Both the position numbers and the translations under genes were made by a program. 64,000 nucleotides of DNA from Gymnopilus junonius (taxonomy: Eukaryota; Basidiomycota; Agaricomycetes; Agaricales; Galerinaceae): contig JADNYJ010000131.1 in NCBI GenBank assembly GCA_015501075.1, forward strand, positions 1 through 64,000, read 5' to 3'. Of the stretch, positions 54,829-64,000 are shown piece after piece (the stretch's first letter is position 1; every line of letters starts with the position of its first letter). The notes under the pieces were generated by a model. That model did no database searches. It was not told the DNA's origin and worked only from the letters and a program-made list of their open reading frames with translations.

Positions 54829-55640
54829 CAGATTTTGTATGAGAAGGAAACTCAGAAGAAAAAAACCTACTCATCTTCTGAGGCACATCATATGACTTCA
54901 GAGGAGAATTTAGAGGCCCTGGTACTTTCAGAGTTGAAGGGAATGTGGAAAGGGGTGATGAAAGATGCAGCTTTCAAAACAGCCTTGAAGTTACATCAGA
55001 AATTAATCGAGGATGCAGAGAAGAAGGTGGTACAGGAACTGAGGAGAGCTGAGAAAGAGGCAGCACAGGAATTGAAGAGAATTGAAAGGGAGGCAGTACA
55101 GGAATTGAAAGGGGTAGAACAGGAGGAGAAGAAATGAAAATGTGAGGAGGAAAAGAAACAGAAAGCCAAGGAGAAGGCAACAGAGCAGGAACAGAAATGA
55201 GCAGCAAGGGAGGAAAAGGCAAGAGAGAAGGTTGAGAAAGAAAATACAAAAGCACATGGCTGAGATCACAGTAGGGGCCTAAGTCAAGGCAGAGGTCAAG
55301 GCAGAGGCTGGAGTACTGCAACTGCAGCTTATGCCTGAGGTGAGAGTGAAGAGCCTGAGGAGGGATCTGAGGATCTAGGAAGCCAAGTATTTGAGGATGA
55401 GTGGAACATTGTGCAACATATTGCATTTGGCATACCTGAACCACCTCATCCCAGACTCCATTTTCAGCAAGCACAACCTTCAGTTAATAACCCTCCTCCT
55501 GTGCCCATGCCACCTCCAGCATTGACCTTGATGAATTTCATTGCTTTGCAGTCATCCCAAGTGGCAGATCAGGCTGGTTCAGTCAACACAGTAAGTGCAC
55601 CAGCCAGAAAAAATCCTACATGTAAAGCACATAAAATTTA
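54829..55640 (+). pseudogene. C-terminal coiled-coil extension of the pogo transposase
   Basis: It follows the transposase frame after a TGA at 54826-54828 (probably decayed CGA). It encodes a long charged coiled coil with heptad-like repeats (AEKEAAQELKRIEREAVQEL at about 55045-55110). A Gly/Arg/Gln stretch follows and then a Pro-rich tail (VNNPPPVPMPPPALTL). Several TGA codons fall where Arg fits. Such tails are common in fungal pogo proteins, but their role is unknown. Confidence 0.5.
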
Positions 55641-55922
55641 GCTTTATAGTGAATCTACAATGAATAGGAAAAGCTTACCTTGGCTTGATGTGACTGTGAT
55701 GCTGCTTGATGATGAGCAATGATGAAGGAAGTGAAAGATAAATGACTTTATCCTTATCTCTGCTATCAGCATGCATCATAGCCATGCCAAAGCACAATGA
55801 TTCCCATGCATGGCTGGCTTCCATGTGAATTCACTATTTTGGGGTCTCTCCAGAAAAAAATTCATTGTGCCAGTTGCAGTCAAATAAAAAATATCAACTT
55901 TGAGTACTGTACACTTTAGATG
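55641..55922. other. 3' non-coding part of the pogo-like element
   Basis: About 280 bp between the transposase tail and the Gypsy insertion. No gene is seen. The element resumes at 63202 for its last 95 bp. Confidence 0.45.
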
Positions 55923-55927
55923 TATGA
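55923..55927. repeat. Gypsy target-site duplication (left)
   Basis: TATGA lies here and at 63197-63201, directly outside the two Gypsy LTRs. Confidence 0.92.
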
Positions 55928-56412
55928 TGTTAAAGTTGTGCTTAAATGGAGCAGAGGGAGAGGCAGGGCAGAGCAGAGGAGGTCCATGTCGGAGCTACAT
56001 TGGAGTATATCAGTGTTGGAGTTGGTCATGAAGCGTAAACATATGTAGACATAGGTTTGAGACTTCAGCTTCAATGTATGTGTTGTGCTCCATTGTCTGG
56101 ATGTTGTCTCAAATTTCAGAGTTGGGTTGGACAAGAGAGCAGAGTAGAGAGCATGGATTGATTAATGAACAATATATGAACTGAGGTACATAATAATAGT
56201 TCTAAGGTTTTTATACTACAGAGGAAACTAAGTGGAGACTGTATGTGTACTAGTGAGCAGGCAAACGTGTAAGTTATCCTGTGCTACTTGGAGTCATCTA
56301 GCTACATGTAACTTAAGTGTCTATGTGTTCTGACCTGTAGTAATTTGAGGAGATTATGAAGTCAGAGTTCATATAGTCAGAGATCGAGTTGGTCAGAGGC
56401 ATGTATATAACA
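55928..56412 (-). repeat. Gypsy 3' LTR (left)
   Basis: 485 bp. It differs from the right LTR by a one-base gap and about thirty substitutions, nearly all transitions. About eleven pairs are TG here against CA there, or the reverse. Confidence 0.95.
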
Positions 56413-56522
56413 GTATTTCCCCCTTAGGCTGAACCTTGAGGCCTGAGTGTGGGAATAGTCATGTGCTGGTTGGTTTTGGTTGTTTTGAAAATTTCATTCA
56501 GTCCTCTCTTCAGTACTTTGAT

Positions 56523-57416
56523 ATGGTGCATACCAATTCTGGCTTGGAAGATCTTGATGCACAAGAGCAGGAGCTCATGCTCCAGAAGGAAGAGCTTCAT
56601 CGGAAGCAAGAATGGAAGGAGCAGAAGGCACACGAGGCAGAGGAGCATGCAGAGGCAGCTCGAGAGGCAGAATGGGTAGCAGAGGAAGCATGGAGGGCAG
56701 CAGAGGTGGAGCGGAGAAGTGCAGTGAAAGAGAAGAAGAAAGCGAAGGTGGTTGCAATGAAGCAGAAGATGGTTGTGATGCAGGAGTTGACTGGAGCATA
56801 TGAGGAGGTGGAAGGGCTCATCTGTGAGTGGTGTGTGCAGGTGGTGATGGTGTGCCAGTGGCCAAGGTAAGTCCCATTGTTCTTGTTTTTTTGTTATGAT
56901 TTAATTATTGACTTATCATTTGTTTTTAGGGAGGGAACCAGCAAGGCAGTGTCATGTGAGGCTGCAGAATTCAATGCAAGGGGTGCAAGGTCGCAGAGAA
57001 GCTGCAGGGTCAGAGGTGCAGGGGGTCAGAGGTGTGACCAGCCAAGGTGAAAAGGGTGGTGAAGCCCAAAACCAAGATACAGCGGAGGTGCCAGGTATTG
57101 AGCATTCATGCAATACCTGAGGGAGATCTGGGACTTGTTGGAAGACATGTCCTGGATCCAAGATCCTACATATGCACAGTCAGAGGCAAGTGAGTCAGAG
57201 TACATGCCATCAGATGAGGAGGAGTTGGATGAGGAGGCAGAGGATTTGGCAGAGGAGTTGGAAACAGTCTTGGCAGCCATGGACATGGGGGAGGAATTGG
57301 AGGTGGAGGAGTTGGAGGAGTTGGAGGAAGAGGTAGTGGGAGTAGTGGTGGGTGGACAGGAGGAAATGGAAATAGAAAGCAAGAGTGAGAGTGAGAGTGA
57401 GGAGAAGTGGAGTTGA
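56523..57416 (+). pseudogene. Antisense spliced gene inside the Gypsy element
   Basis: It lies on the opposite strand to gag-pol, between the chromodomain and the 3' LTR. Exon 1 (56523-56866) encodes MVHTNSGLEDLDAQEQELML followed by a long Glu/Lys/Ala coiled coil and a Cys pattern CEWCVQVVMVCQWP. A 63-nt intron (56867-56929, GTAAGT...TTTTTAG) joins it in phase to SCE and, one base shift later, CRIQCKGCKVA. A separate acidic part (57108-57416) has SEYMPSDEEELDEEAEDLAE and Glu/Val repeats. The C-x2-C-x6-C...C-x2-C arrangement suggests a zinc-binding domain. The function is unknown; I know similar Cys-rich coiled-coil predictions from agaricomycetes. Confidence 0.6.
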
Positions 57417-57599
57417 AGAGGAAAAGGGAAGAGTCATCAGAGTCAGAGGAGTTGGAGTATGAGGAGTTGGAGGACGAGGTGCCAGCAAAGCATGCTCATC
57501 AATAGATAGTTATTTTTTTTTTTTTTTTGTAGTCTTTCTTTTGTTTTTCTATATACTTGTTTTTTCTTGTTAGTGATGTTTTTGGGTGAATCATAAGCT

Positions 57600-60500
57600 A
57601 AGTGAGAGATGAAAGGGGTCTGGGTTTGTTGGGGTAAGTGGAGTGAAAGTCAGAGATGAGGTTGGGTGCATGTTCAAGTTCAGTAGCTGGGAGCCAGGAT
57701 TGTTCTTCATTGGTGCCTTCATAACCTAACCACCAAACTAAGTACAATAGTTTGCACTTGCATCATTGATCAAGCTTGGAGTTGAGGACTTTGGCAATTT
57801 CATATTCGATTTCACCTTCAACTTCAACAGGTGGAGGTGGAGGTTGAGTCTGATTTGGAATGATGTTGGAGTAAATGGTTCCAGCATAGAAACATGGTAA
57901 ATGGGGTGAACACCATGCATGGAGTCAGGAAGTTGTAAGGTAAAGGAATGTGTGCCAGCTTTGGTGATGATATCAAAAGGACCATAATATTTTTTGGAGA
58001 GTTTCTTGGAGGGATGTGTGGTGTGGAAGAATTTTGCTTTGATGAATGCTTGTTGTCTGACTTGGAAGTCCAGTGGCAGAGTATGTCAGAGGTCGGCAGA
58101 GACTTGATAGTGCTTTTGTGATTCAGCAATAGCATTATTCAGTTCTTTGTGTAATTTGTCTAAATCAACAACAAAGTCATGAGCATGAGTGGAGGTGAGG
58201 TCACATTCAGGGTGGATAGCCATGTTAGGGTGGTAACCTTTATTAGTGAAGAAAGGTGAGATGCCAGTTGTAGCACTAGGAGCATTATTGTAAGCAAACT
58301 CTGCAAGAAGTAGTAGACTTGACCAATTGTCTTGCTGATAGTTGCAATAAATTCGGAGGTATTGCTCTAGTGTCTGATTAGTACATTCAGTCTGGCCATC
58401 ACCTTCAGGATGGTATCCAGAGGTGAAATGTAGTTTCATGTCGAGTGCTTTTCCTAGAGAGTGGAAAAAGCAGGAGACAAATTCAGGTCCATGGTCAGAG
58501 GTGATGTGTTTGGGGATGCCATGCTTTGAGAATACATGCATAACAAAAAGCATGGTGAGGTCTTTGGAGGTACAAGCAGAGGTGGTTGGAATAAAGATAG
58601 CTTGCTTGGTGAGTTGGTCAACAATGACTAGGATCGCATTGTGTCCATCAGATGTTGGAAGGATTTCAATAAAGTCCATTGAGATGGAGTTCCAGGGATG
58701 TTCGGGGATCAGAAGCTGCTTGAGCAATCCATAGGGTTTATGTCATTGAGGTTTGGAACACATACATGTAGTACATGATTTGCAGTACTTCTTTATGAAG
58801 TCATGGAGTGAAGGCCAGGTGTAATCACAGAGGATAAGACTCATCATCTTATTTTGACCAGGGTGTCCAGTGAGGATGTGATCATGCTTGTGTTGGAGTA
58901 TGCAGAGTCAGAGGTTGGAGGCATCAGAAACATAGATATGGGATTCATGATGGAGGTAACCTTCTGGATCTAAAGACCAGTGTGGTTTTGGTTCCTTCAA
59001 ATGTGCAAGGTAAACTGGGTTGGAGGGTAGCACAGTGAGGATGTCTTGTCAGAGTAGGTCGGAGTCCATGAGTGATACTGCACAGAGGGTCAGTTCAAAG
59101 AGTTGGGTGGCATGGAGGGATGCAGAGACTTGTTCTTGAGTGAAAATGGGTCGGAAGTTGCTGGGATTGACACTTGCATAGTCGCTATTTCCCTCTTTGG
59201 GGTAGACATCCCATCATCTAGTTAAAGAGTCAGGTTTTGTTCCAAGATGTCCAGGGCAGAAATGAATGATGAGGTTGAATTGACAGAGGTATTTGGACCA
59301 GTGGGCTTGTCAGTGTGTAAGAACTTTTGTAGTTGCAAAATATGTTAAATTCTTGTGGTCAGTGATGACATCAATTGGAGTGGTGGAGCCTTCCAGATAG
59401 TGTCGCTATACTTTAAACACATTGAAAATTGCCAGTAGTTCTTTATTGTGGGTGTCATAGTTAATTTCAGGACCTGTGAAAGTATGTGAGTGAAATGCAA
59501 CAGGGTGAATCTCATCATTGGAGGTGTGGATGGAGAGGATCACTCCAAGTGTGTAGTCAGAAGCATTGGTTTCAACAATAATCGGACTGTCAGGAACCCA
59601 GTGAGTGAGGATTGGAGTGGTTGTAAATGCTTTCTTAGCTTGCTGAAAGCTTTTCAAGCAGCATCATTGAATTGCCAAGGGATTCCTTTCCTAGTGAGTC
59701 AGGTGAGCAGAACAATGATGTTGGAGTAGTCAGAGATAAAACATTGGTAGAAATTCACAAAACCTAAAAAGGATTGAACATCCTTAATCTTCTTGGGTTC
59801 AGGCCAGTCTTGGATGGTCTTGATCTTGCTTTCATCCATCTGGAGGCCTTCTGGGGAAAGGATGAATCCAAGGTAATTTACCATGTTTGTAGAGAAATTG
59901 CATTTGTCAGAGCAGGCATATAGACCATGTTGTCGGAGATGTCAGAGGACTTCACAGACATGTTTCTTATGCTGGGTAGGATCATCAGAGTAGATTAGAA
60001 TGTTGTCGAGGTAAATGATGATAGACACATCTAATAAATCACTTAGTATATCATTCATAAAGCATTGAAAAATGGCAGGTGCATTGGACAGTCCAAATGG
60101 CATAACGTTCCATTCAAATGATCCATAGTGTGTTCAGAATGCTGTTTTCCATTCATCACCTTCTGCTATGCAGACTAGGTGATAGGCATGTCAGAGGTTG
60201 ATAGCTGTATAGATGCATGCTTTACCAGCAGTGGACAGGAGGTCAGAGATGAGCAGAAGTGGATATTGGTCTTTCTTCATGATCTTGTTTAAACCTCTGA
60301 AGTTGATGCAAAGTTGTAGTGATCCATCCTTTTTGTGAACAAAAAGGATCAGAGCACCATGCAGAGAGGTTGAAGGATGAATGAAACTGATTTGGAGGTG
60401 CTCATCAATGAATTCTCAGAGGGATTGAAGTTCGGATTGTGAAAGGGAGTACATGTGTCCAACTGGAGGGAAAGTGCCAGGTTCCAGATTAATCTTGAGG

Positions 60501-61186
60501 TCATAAGGTTGATGGGGTGCAAGCATGTCAGCTTTAGATTTACTGAAGACATCTGCAAAGTCATGGTATTCAGGAGGAATACTAGACAGATCAGGTGCTT
60601 CATTGGAGATAGAAGCAGCATGAGCAGAGATGTCAGAGTTGGAGAGGTGAACAGTGAAACTTTGAGTGCCAGGTAACTTGCATGCTCTTGCAAAAGCAGC
60701 TGCATTGATTAGTGGGATGTGAGGTACATCAGAAGATGCTATGGAGGTCAGAGGTGTCGGAGTTGTAACCATAGGAGTAGTCAGAGGAAGCAGAGGGGTT
60801 GGAGGTTCCAATAGTGGAGGTGTAGGCAGCAGAGCTGGCCTAGGGGATGACGTCAGAGCTAGGTCATCAAGTAGTTCAGAGCAGAAGTTGATATGGCCCA
60901 ATTTCCAGTCAATCAATGGATTGTAGCAGAAGAGCCAGTTATATCCTAGAACCAGAACACAAGAAGAATCCAGTGAGGTTATGAAAAAGTTGATAGTAAT
61001 GGTTTCACCAGAGGGGAATGTAATCGGAAAGAAGAGGGTTTCAGTAATCATGTTGCCATAGGAGCCATCAATTAGTTTGAGCTTAACTGGATTGATTGGA
61101 GAAGGGAGTAAATTATTAGAATGAATGAAATGGGTATCAACAAAACAATGACTAGATCCAGAGTCAATTAATGTTAAGGCTTTCAA
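57600..61186 (-). pseudogene. Gypsy pol: protease, RT, RNase H, integrase, chromodomain
   Basis: The protease is LIDSGSSHCFVD at about 61177. The RT (about 60530-59700) includes [37 protein letters not shown] and a catalytic box YLDN at 60013-60002, where the family has YLDD. RNase H contains VETNASDYTLGVILS (about 59570). The integrase (about 58800-58000) has SMDFIEILPTSDGHNAILVI, SDHGPEFVSCFFHS and GDGQTECTNQTLEQYLRIY. A chromodomain closes it near 57850-57620 (EIAKVLNSKLDQ, LLYLVWWLGYEGTNEEQSWL). At least ten TGA codons occur, mostly at Arg positions. Confidence 0.88.
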
Positions 61187-61379
61187 GTCAGAGCAGATTG
61201 GAGATGTTAGCAGAAGTCAGAGTGAATCAGGATCAGAAAGAGCAGATACATTTAGTCTTACTTCCTTCATGTGCACACAGCCAGTGTCAATGTGATCCCC
61301 AGTGTGTGCAAAGGGATGAGGACTGCTGACTATTTTTTTGAATCCTCAGTGCTGGGATTTGTAACTTTGGCAGCATGTG

Positions 61380-62673
61380 CTTTTGCCTTGGAGGCAGAGG
61401 AAGTTGACTTCGGACACTCATTAGCTCAGTGTCCAAGTGACCCACAGAAAAGGCAGAGGTTGTTGTCGAATTGATGTTTGCATTTTTCCATGGTCAGCTT
61501 GCCATCCTTGCCAAGCTTGTTGGAGATGGAGTCAGAGGTTTTTGGAGCAGAGAAGTTGCCCGAGTTGTTCTTGCAGTTGGAGGAGGATTGTGAGGACTTG
61601 TTGTTGTTATTAACATGGTTGTTGTTGGAACATTTTTTGGAGGACCTGTCAGAGGTATGATCAGATGTTTTGTCAGAGGACTTTTGCATGTTCTTGTCCT
61701 GTCAGGGCTTCTCACAGATGCATTCCCAATAGTGAGTGTCAATGTCTTGGGTGAGCTCTTGAAGGGCTTCAAGAGTTTGTGGCTTGCCATGGCTAGCTAT
61801 TACATCCTTGATGCATTCCGCCAGACCAGAGTGGTAGCAGTATCAGAGAGCGACACTGTCCCAGCACAAGCGAATAGCCAGGCACTTGAATTTGATGCTG
61901 TACTTGATGATCCTTTGGTTTTCAGGCATCTTCAAGTTTTCAAGGGCAACAGCAGCATCAGAGGTCAGATTGAACGGACCAAATTCAGACTTCAGCATGC
62001 CAATAAAGGCTTGCCAGTTGTCTATCCATGGTTCAAAAGTTGTTGAGTCCAGGATTGTGGGCTCAAAAAATTCCATTGCAAGGCCACAAAGGTAGGAAAG
62101 GGCAAATGTAACCTTGTCTTCATCGGCAGTGTAGGCATGGTTGTTTTGAAAGTAAAGGTTGCACTGTAAAATAAAACCATTAAGTTTGCGGGTGTTGGAG
62201 CCATCAAAAGTGTTGGGCTTGCATGCTTTGGTTTTGGTGCTCCTTGGAGTATCGCGATGCTTGAGCTCTTTGGTCATGAGCATCAATGCTTCAGCAAGGT
62301 TTGGAGTGGTGTTGTGGTCAGAGTTGCAATCAGAGTGATCATCATGGTCAGAGTTGTGATTGGAGTGATCATTGGAGTGGGGGTCAAAATTGTCACCATC
62401 ATCATCAGGGTTGGGTTCACCACCAGGAGAACCAGGAGGTGGCAATGGGTTGGGTTCACCACCAGGGGAACCAGGAGGTGGCAATGGATTGGGACTGGCT
62501 TGTCTCATTGATGAGGGTCCCGAGGGCAAAGGAGTCAGGGTGCTGAGGTAGGTCAGAGTTTGTGTGTTTGGACAGTCAGGGTAGTTTCTGATATTTTGAA
62601 TCACAATGTTGCAGGATTCAATTTGTCCAGCTATACAGGAGTTGGCAGTAGTATGGGATGTTGAGGTGGCCAT
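61380..62673 (-). pseudogene. Gypsy gag
   Basis: The minus frame starts MATSTSHTTANSCIAGQIES at 62673. It carries a Pro/Gly repeat (LPPPGSPGGEPNP twice), an Asp/His-rich linker, and the gag core KACKPNTFDGSNTRKLNGF ... TFALSYLCGLAMEFFEP. A zinc knuckle CLFCGSLGH-stop-ANEC lies near 61435, with a TGA between the His and the final Cys. The frame changes near 61843. Gag binds RNA and forms particles. Confidence 0.8.
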
Positions 62674-62710
62674 AGTCAGGAGTCCAGAAGCAGTATGAGT
62701 TTGTATATAC

Positions 62711-63196
62711 TGTTAAAGTCATGCTTAAATGGAGCAGAGGGAGAGGCAGGGTGGAGCAGAGGAGGTCCACATCAGAGCTACATTGGAGTATATCAGTGTC
62801 AGAGTTGGTCATAAAGCATAAACATATGTAGACATAGGTTTGAGACTTCAGCTTCAACGTATGTGTTGTGCTCTGTTGTCTGGATGTTGTCTCAAATTTC
62901 AGAGTTGGATCAGACAAGAGAGCAGAGTAGAGAGCATGGATTGATTAATGAACAATATATGAACTGAGGTACATAATAATAGTTCTAAGGTTTTTATACT
63001 ACAGAGGAAACTAAGCAGAGACCATACATGTACTAGTGAGCAGGCAAACATGTAAGTTATCCTGTGCTACTCAGAGTCATCTAGCTATGTGTAACTTAAG
63101 TGTCTATGTGTTCTGACTTGTAGTAATTTGAGGAGATTATGAAGTCAGAGTTCATATGGTCAGAGATTGGAGTTGGTCAGAGGCATGTATATAACA
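62711..63196 (-). repeat. Gypsy 5' LTR (right)
   Basis: 486 bp, the transcription-start LTR for the minus-strand element. The 3' flank TATGA follows. No clear tRNA-complementary primer site is visible next to its inner end, so self-priming as in Tf1-like elements is possible but unproven. Confidence 0.95.
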
Positions 63197-63298
63197 TATG
63201 ATTATTAAATAGAACATAAAATCTCTCAAAAAATTAGCTAATAGGAGCATAGTACCTGTGGCAAGTTGAGTTGGCCATGTTCAGGGTCACATACAGTA

Positions 63299-64000
63299 AC
63301 AGATCTCAGAGAATTGCACTGGATCCTCAGGATTGAAATCTGCCATGACCATGAACATCCTTATATTGAATCCACACTCCATTGTTATGGTCTAGATGAC
63401 CTCAAACCCATTTCTTTGTCTATGGACACAAATATCTGTCTTGCATCTGCTCAATCCCCTTCAACAACACTCAAAATTGCCTAAATGCAGAATATTCCCT
63501 ATCATGAAGCTATGGGATCATTGATGTATGCTTCTCTTGGCACTCATCCTGATATCACCTATGCCATACAAACTGTCTCTTGATTTTCTCAGAACCCTGG
63601 CAGTGTGCATTGGGCTGCTGTTAAACATATTTTCCATTATCTCAAAGGCACAAAAGAATTATGGCTCACCTATGGCAGAAAATTGACTGATTATGCAGAT
63701 GCTGATGGAAATATGGCTGAGGATCAACATGCTATATCTGGGTACACATTTATTTTACACAGTGGTGCTGTTTCCTGGTCCACCAAGCAACAGGAAATTA
63801 TTTCTCTCTCAACAACTGAGAGTGAGTATGTGGCTGCAACCTATGCTTCCAAAGAAGTGCTCTGGCTCCACTCCCTTATTTCCCAATTGTTCTCTGTTGA
63901 CCTTGCTCCCACCACTCTATTTTTGGACAACCAATCCACTATTGCCCTTGCTAAAGACCATCAATATCAGGAACAAACCAAGCACATTGACATAAGATTT
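63299..64000 (+). pseudogene. Copia-1 RT C-terminus and RNase H
   Basis: It begins TDLRELHWILRIEICHDHE in the frame left at 47510. It continues through YHEAMGSLMYASLGTHPDIT (about 63505) and the RNase H with YADADGN (about 63692), SLSTTESEYVAATYASKEVL and FLDNQSTIALAKDH, ending in TKHIDIRF at the window edge. The catalytic Asp, Glu and Asp are visible. Stops occur at 63482 and near 63581. The element continues outside the window. Confidence 0.88.

Larger units (their letters stand above)
55928..63196 (-). mobile_element. Chromodomain Gypsy retrotransposon, complete
   Basis: LTRs of about 485 bp (55928-56412 and 62711-63196) have TG...CA ends and a TATGA duplication. On the minus strand the order is 5' LTR (right), gag, protease, RT, RNase H, integrase, chromodomain, a region carrying a plus-strand antisense gene, polypurine tract (AAGGGGGAAA, 56416-56425), and 3' LTR (left). 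Domain order and the chromodomain place it with chromoviruses of the Metaviridae type. Many stops are decayed Arg codons. Confidence 0.96.
47511..63296 (+). mobile_element. Pogo/Tigger-like DNA transposon with nested elements
   Basis: Terminal inverted repeats CTGTATGTGACCCTGAA...TGGCCAA start at 47511 and, inverted, end at 63296, with two central mismatches. TA dinucleotides flank both ends (47509-47510, 63297-63298), the target duplication of the Tc1/mariner/pogo group. Without the nested Copia-2 and Gypsy and their duplications it is about 3.8 kb. It encodes a CENP-B/pogo transposase in pieces on the plus strand. Confidence 0.9.
43514..64000 (+). mobile_element. Copia-1 retrotransposon, split by pogo, runs off the window
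   Basis: Two parts: 43514-47510 (LTR, gag, protease, integrase, N-terminal RT) and 63299-64000 (RT C-terminus and RNase H). Between them sits a 15.8-kb TA-flanked insertion. Excising it with one TA gives an uninterrupted frame, KHVGI then TDLRELHWIL, the expected Copia RT sequence. The 3' LTR lies beyond 64000. Confidence 0.9.

Noticed and set aside
57026..57488. Minus-strand Ser/Thr-rich open frames in the acidic region
   Set aside because: They are complements of the Glu-rich plus-strand codons (GAG/CTC). The plus strand has the splice-consistent gene.
62286..62546. Plus-strand frames opposite the Gypsy gag linker
   Set aside because: They are the antisense of the Pro/Gly and Asp/His repeats of gag, without splice sites or motifs.

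Overview
This window looks like a transposon graveyard from an agaricomycete fungus (Basidiomycota). The evidence is short GT...AG introns of about 50-65 nt, a Tad1-like LINE with a CCHC gag-like ORF1, an APE endonuclease and an RNase H, a KDZ/Plavaka-type transposase, a fungal hAT, a CENP-B/pogo transposase, a chromodomain Gypsy element, Copia elements, and several multi-copy protein families I associate with mushroom genomes. The species cannot be fixed from sequence alone. I see no RNA gene and no CRISPR array.

Layout. (1) 1-18.9 kb: host genes broken by two LINE blocks. Block A (2501-10085) is a plus-strand LINE flanked by a duplicated AGCAATTGCAGA, and it carries a second LINE nested in it on the minus strand. 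It splits an exon of a minus-strand host gene. Block B (10666-18663) is three LINE pieces, head-to-head then tail-to-tail, and it truncates a WD40-repeat gene. (2) 19.1-20.0 kb: one apparently intact three-exon host gene. (3) 20887-24809: a complete but dead hAT element with an 8-bp duplication AGTGTGAG. (4) 25.0-30.3 kb: a LINE 3' fragment, two decayed multi-exon host-type genes, and an unusual array of TGTATCAAATACA motifs whose orientation flips half-way. (5) 30712-37114: a full-length LINE with a 15-bp duplication. (6) 37.1-43.4 kb: a CpG-retaining LTR-like segment, a KDZ/Plavaka transposase pseudogene, another multi-copy family and a Copia gag remnant. (7) 43.5-64 kb: a Russian doll. A Copia element (Copia-1) is interrupted in its reverse transcriptase by a TA-flanked pogo-like element (47511-63296). 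That element contains a second complete Copia (48516-53250, duplication GGCTT) and a complete chromodomain Gypsy on the minus strand (55928-63196, duplication TATGA).

How it fits together. Removing each insertion together with one copy of its target duplication restores the reading frame of its host element: Copia-2 out of the pogo transposase, and pogo out of Copia-1. This fixes the order of events as Copia-1, then pogo, then Copia-2 and Gypsy. Decay is dominated by CpG to TpG/CpA change. Many premature stops are TGA where an arginine codon is expected, and the paired LTRs differ mainly by TG-versus-CA swaps at former CpG sites.

The least explained items are a spliced antisense gene carried between the chromodomain and the 3' LTR of the Gypsy element, the two-armed TGTATCAAATACA array, and the LINE palindrome at 17.1 kb.
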